The notes under the pieces were generated by a model that made no database searches, was not told where the DNA came from, and saw only the letters and a program-made list of their open reading frames with translations. Shown one piece after another: positions 1 to 12,700 of a stretch of 64,000 nucleotides of DNA. The first letter of the stretch is position 1; each line of letters starts with the position of its first letter. Source of the DNA: Epinephelus fuscoguttatus (Eukaryota; Chordata; Actinopteri; Perciformes; Serranidae); NCBI RefSeq assembly GCF_011397635.1, contig NC_064769.1, positions 14,587,207 through 14,651,206 of the forward strand. Direction: 5' to 3'. Both the position numbers and the translations under genes were made by a program.

Positions 1-667
1 AGAGGAGTAACCATGATAAAAACACAGAGGAGGTCTCCGTACAGAGGAAAAAAAGAAATTTAGAGAGTGAAAATTTGAGATTCTGATACAGTGAGAGCAC
101 AGAGTGGAGGGAGGTTAGCGGAGTGGCATATAAGTTTCTGTACTTTTCCTGCTAAATGTCACCTTATCTGTGAATCCTGTCACTGTCTAAAAATGTCTAG
201 CACCTCTCTAGCACTCTTCAACAATCCACAAGAAGTCCTTGAACACACATACAAGAACACACATAAAGTAAAAGAGGAGAAGCTCCTATTTCTCCAAATA
301 ACAGGCAGTATTGTAAATGGTTTTTCCATACCCTGACCTGGAAAAGACTTTCAGACCAGATTCTGGCAGCAAGATGCTGCCCAAATTCTTAGAGAAAATA
401 ATAAAAAGAAGAGCCATCCTTTATCCTCTTACTCTCAGCAAAAAAAAAAAAAAAAAAAACTCTCACATTTCTTCTGGTCCAAATTGGGACGCTCACTTTC
501 ATCTTGAAGCTTAGAGCTGTGTTTTCTTTGTGTGGAAGGAAGGAATAAAACTAGATTTTGGTTTGGCTTCAGGTTATTATGAACAAGACAGTCGAAAGCA
601 GGCCTTAGGTAATGCTAAGTCAGCAGTTACAATGAACTCTCAACAAAGTCAGTGGCCAAGACCTTAC
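1..667. other. nedd4l intron, left edge
   Basis: Intronic, before the next (off-window) exon. Contains a run of about 20 A at 430-449. I see no exon or recognisable repeat. Confidence 0.6.
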
Positions 668-770
668 CTCAGCCTCCTCCCTAATCTCTCCAGCTTCTTC
701 CTCAGGTCCTCCTTGTTTGGGCAGATAGGCCATCTTCAGACGCAGGTAACCCTTCACCCTGGACTTGTGA
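668..770 (-). CDS. nedd4l: nedd4l coding exon 8 (end of C2 and linker)
   Basis: 103 nt after a CACTAG acceptor. It encodes [18 protein letters not shown], the last C2 strand, then an acidic Glu-rich linker ending EEAE, and stops at a GTAAGG donor. The linker precedes the first WW domain in the family. The next exon is outside the window. Confidence 0.9.
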
Positions 771-3700
771 CTAGTGGGATAACATCAGCAAAAATGGACC
801 CACTTCAGAACAGCACATCAAAACCAGGTGGCTTGCACCCTCAAGCTAATCCTAGTAGGCCAATGCTTAGAAATGCAAGGGAGTTTCCAAACTGCCTATT
901 AGCACCAGATGGTTTTTCACCTTCAGCATTAAACAAACCGTCACATGGACTTACTGCTCTCTGGAGACATGACACCAGTCCACATAGTGTTGAAAAGCCA
1001 TGATTTAAGTCACTGTGAGTTTAATAATCTGTCAGCGTCTATTACAGTTGCTAATTGGAGCAAATCACACACAATTTAACCTAAGAAGTTACAGTGCTTG
1101 TTTTCAATTTCACTGTGTACTTGGCACATCCTCTGGGTTCCCGTGCCTTCTTAAACACTCAATTCAAGGACTTGTCAAGGATATTCCAGGGCAAATTCCC
1201 TCAAATTCGAGGTTAATTACTTTTACAACACTGAGATATTTATAATGAGAACTAGCAGCTCGGAGACAACTCAGACAACTAGAAAGAAAGAGAGGCCTAA
1301 ACGTGTGAACTTCTTTTGACTGTGTTGCGGTACAGTGATGGCAGACGATATCAAAAATATATGTATAAATTTTAACACTTTCAGTCTATTTATGTCTATT
1401 TTCAAAAAATAAAATAGTTTTAAGGCCTTGATTCTAACCCTTAAATTCACAAACTCTCAAGGACCCATGGGAACCCTGCATCCTGTTCGTCACATCCAGC
1501 AGAAACTGACCTTCTGGGCCGCAACAGGAAGTCTTTAAATGTGTAGGGCCGCTCCATAGCCGGGTCCTCTGTCTGCAAATTAAGAGGAGGCATTTGTTGA
1601 CAGAAATCAATTGAACACAAAAGTAAATATATGTCAGACACTGTCAAAATATCAGAGTCAGGAGTTTACAGCTCGGCTGGAACCCTCTGCTCAGCAGCGA
1701 TCCCAGGATCATTATGCAATGGTGAGCTTCTCCTGTTACGTACTGAACAGCAGAGAGCTCTTTTGTAATTCACGGGGCTATCTCCCACTACTCTGACTGG
1801 GGCAAACCAGTCCACACTGGCTGCTCACCACATACTGCTCTGTAACATACCGCTGAACCAGACTGTCTCTTTCCATATCAAAAGTAAGAGCTTGAAAGCA
1901 AAAGGTAATTATGTGAGATGCGGTGAGGCTGTTGGGACCAACCTTTCCTTGACATCCTGATATCAAGTTTTGTGACTAATGCACCCAAATAACTGTTTGA
2001 AAACATCGCTGTTAAAAGCCTGATGCAAAGTACCCTACCTCATGTGTGACTCATGCAAAACAGGGCAAGGTACATGAGCTGGCACAAGATTTTATACTGT
2101 ACAGTCAAGTGCATGAACAAGGTTAAAGTAAGTTAAAGCTTCCACAAGGCAGAGTAGCTACCAGACTGCTTCAGATGACTCAACATGGCTGACCGTGAAA
2201 AGTAAAAGAGGAGAAGCTAGTGTAGACAAAAAAAGGTGATGACTAAAGTAATGTCCAGTAACTATGAATAAGACTTCCTCCAACATGTAGTCAGGCATAA
2301 AACTCATGAATCAAACCCACATGAAATGTAGATCACACCATATATACAAACACTGCAGCTTATTCATGCTCAGTGTACGTCTTTCATGCAAATCCCCCCC
2401 AATATGGGGCCTGCAGGAGACGTAAGCCCGCACTCCCTTTGTTCTGGCCTGCCATGGATTTGAAAGTTCATACTTATTCTCCTCTTATTTTGAAAATGCT
2501 GTAAAATCCTAACAATAATGACTAAGAAACATAAATTCTGTACAGCTTAAAAGGACATAATTTGAGTTTACAGCAATGTAGAACAGTGCTATCAAGCTTC
2601 CCTTTTAAATTAAATATAACTTATCTACAGAGAATTATGTTATCTCACTCCCCCTCATGTACTGCACGTGTATGTTGCTGTGGCTTTGAATCAACCAGTG
2701 AAGATAGAATGAAATTTAGAAAGTCTTGGCAAGACTACAAAACAAAACAATTTAAAGGTTTTAAATATGTTCATGCTCCCAAAAGAGGCACATGGGTTTC
2801 TTTTATGTTTTTAACAATCATCTCTGCAAATTAATGAAACTACTTTTCAGCACATGAAAGAGGAGTGTTTTTATTTTTATTTTACATTTAATACATTTTA
2901 ATGTAATGTAATTTAATGCCACAGTCAGATCAATTTTTGGCCCTTCAAAGGAAGGAATTTGGGTCACCAATTTTCAGCACTTGCTGCATCAGGACCAAAT
3001 AAGCTCTCTATTCCGTCCACTGACTTCATCTCTCAACATGACTCAGCTGAAAATTTTATCTGCTGCTAATTTCGCTGGACCTATGAGAGTCAGGCAAGCC
3101 ATTAATAATTAACCCCAACACCTTTTACTGATATGCTTTTAAAGTTCACAGAACTTCAGAGAGTCAGGCTGACAGCACAGTTGTCAGCTGAGTAAAGGAG
3201 GTGTTTTGTAGGTATTTTGGTTTGACATTTCAGGTCCTGTTCACTTAACATCCAACCTAACCTGTAAAAACTCCAAAGCAGCACACACTGGCTCTGCATG
3301 TTATTGTTTGCAAAGGCATTTATCTCCCAGCAATCCACAGTTTCCAAGCCAGTATATGTGAGTGAATTTGACAAGTTTAGCTTTTTCCACTGAATCTGAG
3401 GGTAGCCCGCCCTCAGGTCAGTCACCTCTGTTTATATTCTAGACAGCCCACTTTCCATTGCTAACAAGGAGTGTGCTGTTTGACCACAACAACACGCTTC
3501 TTGTGAGGCTAGCACTTTCTCACACTCAAGAGAGACACACACATAAAAGCACTCTTTGCCTGACCTTCACAGAGGTTAATCAGACAGAGCAAAACTGAAG
3601 ATAAGAAACAGCTGAGTATTCAAAACACTGTTATAAGAGTCAGTCCAGACACACACCCACACACACACATTTACACACAGATGCAAATAACTCACCGGCA

Positions 3701-6700
3701 GATGACTGAGAGGAACATCAACCTGTCCCAGGAAATCATCTCTGGTCTAGAAAGAAAATGAGAAGGTCACCTTCAGCAGCATAATTTTAGAAGTAGCAGC
3801 TTTTTGGAGTGTGTCTGGGGAATACCAAAATTTCCAGCAGGGGAAGAGAGGGGAAAAACCACAATGTTGAAGTGACATAGCTAAAACACCAGATAGTCCA
3901 GCAGCATTTTGTGCTTATTTGTCACAGACAAGAGTGACAGGAGACAAAGATTTTCATAACCTCCAGCCTTTTAATGAACACCTGTAGAGATCTGAATATT
4001 CAGATGGAAGTGCAATTATGTTTGAGCAACTTCTACCTCATATTACTTTAACTGTCACACACTATTTGCTCTAATGTGTTGTGGCTTATTTGGCAACTAT
4101 GACTTTATCTTCTCTGCCAATCAGATTTCCACAAGTGTCCATTGCAGAAGGCTCAGTCTAAGGTTTTATTTATGGACAAGCCTTTGGTGTCATTTCATAG
4201 GAGAAGAACCCGTGAACCCAGCAAGGAAAAACAACACCCACTGCCACCAGACTGAAGCCATGTCAGCCAAACAGAGGGAGAGAAGGATAGAGGTGACACA
4301 GGGGGAGAACCAAGGGAAGTTTGTGTTTCAGATTTAAGAACCCCGTAGATTTGCCCTTCCTTTTGTCGTAATTAATGCAGACTGAGAGGAAAAGGGGAAG
4401 ATTGGCGGATGACTGAGCTGCGCAGCAGCAGCAGCCCCCAGTGGGAGCAATGATTACCTGTGTGAGATGAAAAAGGCCATTCTTGGAAGACGCCTGTGTG
4501 TGGGATACAACTGATTTAGACAACAGGCATTATCTAACAATGATGCTTGTCTGTAGACACTGGTTTGACAGGAGAGGCTGAGTTTAAACAATGCGTGACA
4601 CTTGGATCAGTCCAGTGTTTCTCTGTGGGTTGTGGAAGACCGAGGAGCGGTCTGCTGTACTACACAAAATGAGTGTTCATTTATTCTGTAAGCTTTAAAG
4701 GAATACCTAAACTCCATATAACCATGTGCATATTAATTACTCACCCCATGTTATGTTTTATTCATGAAGATAACGTTTCTCTTGCATGCCTCGACAGTGA
4801 ATGAAGAATCCAAAAACTGAGAAAATTCTTGATGAAGTGAAGTCATTGAGGTCCACATTTAATAACAAAAACGTCCGTTTACAAACTAAACACAACTCGT
4901 GCAGTATAATCCAAGTCTCAATTGTTGGGTAACTGATCTGAGAATGAAACTTATCTATACTCTCTTCAAAGCCAGACTGCATTGACAAAAACAGCAACTT
5001 TACCTCATAGAACATGGAAGCTGCATTGATCAATTAGTTTGTTTGTATTACTGAGTGACTTTGGCGTTTTAAATGGTCAGTAACCCTTAAAAATGCCAGA
5101 GTCTCTCAAATAAGATTTGCATTATACTGCATGAGTTGTGAGAGAGTTTATAAACAAATGTTTTGATATAATTTTGCTGTTATCAAATGTGGACCCCAAT
5201 GACTTCAATGCATCAAATTTTTTCTCAGTTTTTGGATTCTTCATTCACCGTGGAGGCATGCAAGACAAACATTTTCTTCACAAATTCAAGGTAACACAGG
5301 GTGGGTAACTGATATGCAAATGTTCATTTGGGGAATGAAGTATTCCTTTAATACACAACAGTAGAAATATTCAATATTGTGGCATACGTAAAAGTTGCTT
5401 CACTGCGGCACTGAAGTAGCACAGTCATAAAAATTCAGTGTGAAGTAATGAAAACAATTTCCAATTGAACTTTAAATGTGGGGAACCCTGTATATTGACA
5501 ATGAAATTTAATGTTATTCGTGGTCTCTTTTTAACTTTGCTTTGAGCTTTGAAGAGAAAGTGTGTGAAAAAAGGTTCAAATGCCTTCTTTTGTCCTTTGT
5601 GCTTCCTTAAATCTCGTCAAATTAGTTCTGCGATGTCAAAAAAAAAAAAAAGTAATGTAGCAAAAACAAGAAAAAAATAAGCTGATACGAGGTCAAGGTA
5701 TACAGCAATTACATATTCTGATCATCAAAAGCAAAAAGCAAAAGCAGCGCTGAGAAATGAGTTCACTGGGCTCAGACCACAATTAACAGACCTGGAATTC
5801 AATGGTGAAAGGTTATAAATGAGTCACATAAAAACACTGAGTTATTAATGCACAGCCACGTAAACAGACACTTGTGAATGCACACACACACACAGACACA
5901 CACCCACACACAAATCCACTCACTCTTACGCAGACACACTCACAGTTTAAACAATCTCTTCTTGGAAAAGCCAGACACTACTGTGTAAGCTGCAGCAGTA
6001 TCTGCTTTCATTTCCCAAACTAACTACACAATTAATTCACTTCTTGTGCAACTCCCGAGTAATTAAAACAGTGAATCATTAAGCTTTTTTTTAACTAGGC
6101 GAGCAACAAAAGCAACCTTGACCTCAGCAAGAGTATGACACTATCATATTACACTCTTTTACACATGCTGACCTGTAACATACAAAGGGTTTGTAAAAGA
6201 CTTAAACAATTACACATAAAGTTTAGAGGTACAATGAATGCTGAGATTTTTCTAACCAGTTAAGACTTTCAGCACTAATAAGTTACTACGAGCATTTAAT
6301 TTTCACCTGGAAATCTTGTTTGCTAGACTATCAAACACAGTGGTGCTATAGCCTGTAACCTATGAGATAGTCATGTGACAATGGCAGTATCCCATAGGAC
6401 ACGTGTGCTCCTGGGACACATGCCTGTTATTTTCTGTCCTCAACAATAACAAGCATTTTAAGCTGTGGGTATATGTATGCAGAGGGATATAATTGCAGAG
6501 TCATCAAGGGGTCACAGTTGAGCCTGCAGCTGCCTCCCAGGGCCAGGTTACACTCAGAGAGGGAGGGTGCCACCAACAACCAAGAGGAAGAGGCATGAAC
6601 AGCAAAAGACGCAGAAGAAGAATTGTAAAACTCTTTCTCAAAAAAATAAATAAGAATACAAAAGAATCTCTGAGATTTCTACTCATGACAACAGAGGTAA

Positions 6701-9700
6701 TGGTAATCCTATGGAGTTTACAGCATTGAACCTGCGACATTTCTTTCCAGAAACAATGGCATTGTTATTCTCTAATAATAGACAGACAAAAATGGAATGT
6801 AACCAAGTACATTTTTTCAAGTACTAAACAACAGTTTTTAGGGTACTTGTACTTTACTTTAGAATTTCTACTTTATGCTACTTCATACTTTTACTCCTTG
6901 ACATTTTGGAGGCTAATGTTGCACTTTGTACTCCACTACATTTATTTGACAACACTAGTTATTAGTCACTTTGAAGATTTAGATTATTACAAAAAATATA
7001 TAAATTGACTTATAAATAATGATATTATTATTAGTTAAGCTACCCTGCAGTATGTGAAGTAATTCGACTTACCTCCACCTTTTCCAGCTACAACATTCAA
7101 GTGATTAAAAGATTAATGCATGAATTAAAATCTAGTAATATAATAAATATTATTTTGAAACGTGTTAATTCTGCACCATGAGGACTTTTACTTTTGGTAC
7201 TTTACATAGATTTTGATGCAAATACTTTAGCACTTTAACTTTAGGTCCTCCGCCTGCATTTTCTTCATGTTTTCTTATCTTCTGTGTTCAGGATGTTTCT
7301 GGGTGTGTACCCCCACAGCGCACAGGTGTGGTCGAGGCTTTATAAGAAGGTAGCGACCAGGTGCCATATCGTTAGCAGCACGCATCCAAGAGGAAGCTCT
7401 GAAAATTGCGTACATAGCCTTAAAAAACGCGAATATAGCAAACGAAGAGTGAATCTGGGGTCGGCTTTCACTTTTACTGGTGATGTTGTTGACATACAGT
7501 GAGAGACAATTCCTGTGTAGTTAACCTTAAAGTGAAGCTTTGATGCAGGACTTGACTTGTGACTAAGTATTTCTACACTGTGGTATGAAAAAATAAAACC
7601 AAAAGTATCAGCAGGCCTGGACACCACAAGAGGCAAGTGACAAAACAATCTGGGGTTTTTTTTGTAATTTGGGGGAACCTGTCCTTAAGGCGGTAGGATG
7701 TAAATAAAGGGATAGTAATTGGCAATGCTAACTGTAGCCGTACTGAACTACCATAAAGATATATATGAAGAGGTGATAACAGGCCGAGAGTTCATGATAT
7801 ACAGGAACCTGGATGGGGTCCAGACTGGCACTGAGGTGTGAACAGGTTGTCTCACCTACTCAACAGTCTCTGTGCTGACACGACTGAATTACAATGCCGT
7901 GCATTGTATCACAGCTCAGAGATCAGAGCTGACAGAGAAAAGCCCTTCACAACAATAGCAATCTGAACCCGTTTCACATGGTACTGGACGGAAATAAAAA
8001 GAGAGTCCCCGCGCCATCCATCCGTCCATCCACAATCCTGTCTCAGGTAAATATAGCAAACCCAGTGGCCTGCAAGAGCTCTTTGTGAATGGAAACAGGG
8101 GGGCGTCGAGGCAGAGCTGTAACGAGGGCATGGCACTGTGGCATAGCTGTCTGCAGCTAGTCTCGCTGGCACACACAACACACCGGTAGTATCCCATGCA
8201 GGGCTTTAGAAAGGGGCACTCCAACTCCAGGCTACCAGTTGGGGAAGACCTGTCATTATGGTCTAAATGAGGATTTCCTCGTTGCATGAAAAAAACAGGA
8301 TGCCCTGAGGTAACACAGCACTGAGTGTCTTTAAATAATGAGGAAACAAGAAGGTGTGTAAAATGCATTTAAGTATAGCTGTCAAAAACATGACTAAAAA
8401 TATATTAGAACTGTAGATGAATTAGTGGAGAGCTGCCAATAAGCAAGCCAATCACACCACAGATCTAATCATGCCTCAGGCTCCGACTCTGTGACTCTGA
8501 CATAAACACAATCTTGGATTTATAACATTTATATTATCAGGAAGGCAAGGGAACAGTAACTGTCAAAAATGTTATTCATGCTATGAAAGCTTGGCAGAGG
8601 GCCTTGGGCACTGGAGCACACCACAACAAAATTAATCTCATTTCCTTATCGTGGCGGATAATTAAATAATTACAGTTGTGTGTTTGTGTTCAGTTTTCTT
8701 GTGAACAAACAACATGTTTACTATCAGTGTTACTCGCCTGAATAAACTGTGCATATCCTTGAAATCAAAGAAATGTACTGAATGCATTTCCTTCCATATA
8801 AAACATTTGCACAGCTGTTTTTTTGTAATATTGCCAGCATGCTTTTCCATCAACACCTTTACTGGAGTCTTGCTCCTAAATCTGGCACATTGCCACCTCC
8901 TATTGATGAGTGGAATAATGTCACACTAGTGGCAGGACGGTATAATGTGTTGCCCGCTTACAAAACTTAAGACCTACTCATGAAAAACTTCTCCACAGCA
9001 TTGTCAGAGGTGGAAAAGGCCACAGGGTACCTTTAAGTTGGATTCATTTGAATTCATTGGTGCAGCACAGCCTGGGGGCCGGGATGCCCCAAAGGTCGCA
9101 AGAAAAATCTGAGGAGTCATGAAAAGATTAACAGGATAGGACTGCAGAAAAAAAATTCTGCATCCCCAGATAACTTTTTTGCTAGACTTATTTATAATCT
9201 TCAACAAAGAACCTGAGAAGTAAAAATGACTCTTTGACTAACTGGTCATGACTCGTGTACAAAGAACCTTTGACAAGAGGTCGTAAACAGATACTGCTTC
9301 ATTTTTAGGGGACGCAAGCCAAAAAAATTGGGAACCACAAATGTCCAGGGTGTATACATTGAAACAGTGGGAGGCTGGTACAATATTTTAAGTTTCTTTT
9401 TTTAAATAATGGCTGCACACTCTTGTCAGAAAACCCTTCATGATAAAGTACTGGGAATGATCCTTGTATAGTCAGTGAGAGACCCATAATTTGAAAATCC
9501 ATCATATATTATTATTATTTACAGCTGCAACTTGAAGTTTAAGTGGGTTATTTAAATTTTAAATTGATAAAAAAAAAAAGTGGGGTGCAGAACGTACTGC
9601 TGCTGAAAAGTCCATTATCTTAAGTGCTCTAAGAAGAAGCTTGTGAATGATAAATTAGGCAATATGACACACTGATTATAAAAGTGCAACATTTAGATCT

Positions 9701-12700
9701 GCTTCACTTCCACAGTTTGAGCTATGTATGGAAGGAGAAATGAGAGAAACATCAAAAGACGTCAGGCTTTCAAGAAAGAGATGCTTATTAGAATTCGAGA
9801 TTGTTGCTTGGCCCAATATGACATCTTAGTTCGTAATCACTCACAGAGCAGCTGCGAGGATACGGATCCATACCAGCCTAGAGCCAAAGAAGACATGCCG
9901 CCTGCCCGCTCTCAAAATCAACAACCTCACTAGAAACAGACTAAAGATAGAAACAGCCAACTCTCAAAGAGCACTGGCTGCAGTTAAGGGTATTACCAAA
10001 CTTAAGTGTCACATTTCTGTGAAACAGAAGGCAACAAGTGCACGGGGAAAAAATATCCATTCATCCATGAGCCTGTTCCTGTTTTCCTTTCATGACTGAA
10101 TTGGCCAATGTGTGTAAAACTTGAAATGCCTGTGGCTGTGAAGTGAAAGAAGGCCAGTGTGTGTGATTTAGCTCAACAACCATGTCTGCACTTTTCACTT
10201 CCCAGAATGTCACCACCCTTTTCCTGCACCATACGGATCTCTCCTCAACTGGGCTGAATTCAGTGAGTGACAAATTAGTTGCGAAATACTTAAGACATCC
10301 CACAATGTTTGCATAATTTAGGCAGCATACATTCCACACTGATTCCCATTTGTTATGCTCATGGCCTACGAAATGAACCTCCTCTTCTGGCTACACAACA
10401 TACAAGCTATCATGTGTTGGGCTAAATGTCATATGAGCCAGTTGACCCGTCCACTATTTGTTGTGATTGTTTACAAATCATTCTCACAGTCATTTTTTTC
10501 ATCATTAAAAACTAAAAACCTTGCGGATCTTATTATCAAATCCCATAACAATATTTACAAAGTTTTCATTCCACTTAAGTTTACCTCAGAGTTATCCCTT
10601 GTTGAATCATTGCCATGGCCCACATCCTGATCTCCACCTCCACCTGGGGTAAAATATATCTTGAAATGAGGCTGCCTCCTGGAAGAATCCCCACTGATTT
10701 TGAAAGTACAACCATTAGGTCTGTTTCTTGCTTCCATCCTCTCCATGTCTGCTTCAGTCTCATCTTCAGTTTGGCTGTCTGCACCAGTTTCCTGGGGTTG
10801 ATTTTCCAGCAACAGCATCTGATGAGACAAGCTTCTCCCTAGTCGAATTCTGGGGTAATGCACCGTACGGCTACCTCTTGACGCGGCAAAGCCCACATCT
10901 GCGCATTCTTCCTGGGAAGCAGCAGCCTGTTGCCTGCCCTGGCTCTGATCCTGGTTCTGATTTTGCTGGAGCTGAAACACAAGTCTCTGTGTTCCACCAT
11001 TAACAACTGAGCACTGGTCCAAGCTCTGCTGCTGGACGGACCAGCCAGTGCTACCATAAGGGTGGATTCTGAAATGCTGGATGTCAGAACCGTCCGGAGA
11101 GTTCCTCTGGATACAAATACCACCAACAGTGATACCAGGTTGACCTCTGCTATACACAGTATGGCCATTGGAGCCAATACTGAAGACCCTGCGTTTGGGC
11201 AGGTTCGGCTCTGTCAGAAAAGTTGTTGAGTTTAAAGTTTCTGGACTGTAGTACGGAGGAGGTGGATGTCGTGGAACGTCTGCTTGGATCCGTGGTTCAG
11301 TATAGGCAGGCGCAGGACCTGGAGGAGTGTAACAGGGTGGCAGGACATCATCAGCATAACCACGGGAATCTCCATTACTTGATCCATTTGAGCGCTGAAG
11401 GGAGATGTGCATCGAGGAGCTCTTGGTGGGCCGAGGCTCAGCATAGGCAGCGAGCTGGGGTATGAACATAGAGGAGCTGCGTTTAAGCGAAGGCTCTGAC
11501 CTCGAAGCTCTTGGTGGGGCATGCTGCGCAGCTGGCTCCTGAGAAGGCGCAGACACCGGAGGTGGCTGCATGCGGAGCGCCGTGACCACATCATTGTCTC
11601 CCTGCTGGTCCTCAGAGTCTCCTTCCAGTATCTCTGGGGCTGTGTTACTGCGGCCTGAGCCAAAGTACAAACGCAGACGTTGAGCCATTTTCACCTCACG
11701 TCCCACAGCTCCCGTTCCCTCTCACTCTCTCTCTCTCTCTGCTGTTTGGTTCTCTCCTCTGGCTCCAGTCTCTGTCTCTTAGTGTCGCCCACTTCTCTCC
11801 TTTGGCTGGCTGGATGACTGATCCCCTTTTTTTTCTTCCACTCTCCCTCACCCCCCACCCCTCCCACCCTCTCCGAGTCTCTTCCACAACTTTCCTTCCA
11901 CAGTAAACTGTACGGAGCAAAGCAGTCACACCACAAAAACTGAACAGCCACTGCAAAAGAGCTGACAACTTTACACTGCGACTCAAAGGAATGGCAGAGT
12001 GGAGGATAAAGAGAGGAAGGGTGAGTGGGGGAAAAAAAGAAGGATCCCTGTATGCCAGACTCTTAGCACTACCAAGCACTAGCGACAGACAGCAGAAATA
12101 GCCTGAGCCGAGTGACGGCCAGCATTCCTGACATGATTGGATAAGAGCGACCGGCGCTCCTGGTTTCCGAGGTGACAGTGGGTTGCTCGTAAGTCATGTG
12201 ACCACAAATGGCCCCAGCACCTCCTGTTACAACCCCATGCTGCCCTCAAGTGCCAACTGGCCCCCCAAACACACCCCACTTACAACTGTCAATCCCTTCC
12301 ACCACACAAATGATATCCATCTAACACCCCGCCCAATTCCCTGCCTCCACACCTCTCATCAATGTCCTCCCTTCTACGTCCACACAGTTTGGTCATTTTT
12401 AACCCTAATAAGTTACCTTATACTTACCTTTTCTACAACTGCTGATTTTCTTGTAGTGGCACAAAATATCTTCCTCAAAACACTACTGTCTTCAGCATAT
12501 AGTATAAAGTAATTTACCTCAAAACGTTTTTGTCTAAATACCTTGATATCGATATTGCTTCAATAATGTAAGGTGGACTATTGGTGCTTTCACGTAATAT
12601 TTACACAATGAGATTTTTGATAAATAGTTATCAGTAGTGTGGATATAAGGGATGGCATTTTAAGTAACTTCTAAACTCGAGAAGTAGCATTAAATTATTG

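Larger units (their letters stand above)
5353..10584. other. nedd4l intron between shared exon 6 and the long exon
   Basis: Holds the CA tract, the TACTT repeat and a weak repeat fragment listed separately. No supported gene. Open frames here show no family motif. Confidence 0.55.

Noticed and set aside
530..1003. 157-codon open frame on the plus strand
   Set aside because: It is antisense to nedd4l coding exon 8 (668-770), and the exon explains the coding-like signal.
9724..9933. 69-codon basic open frame ([14 protein letters not shown]...)
   Set aside because: No recognisable domain, no splice sites consistent with an exon, inside a nedd4l intron.
11689..11706. Start of the long nedd4l isoform at MGREVK (11706)
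   Set aside because: Homology to the known long N-terminus begins at MAQRLRL, so 11688 is preferred. Use of 11706 cannot be excluded.
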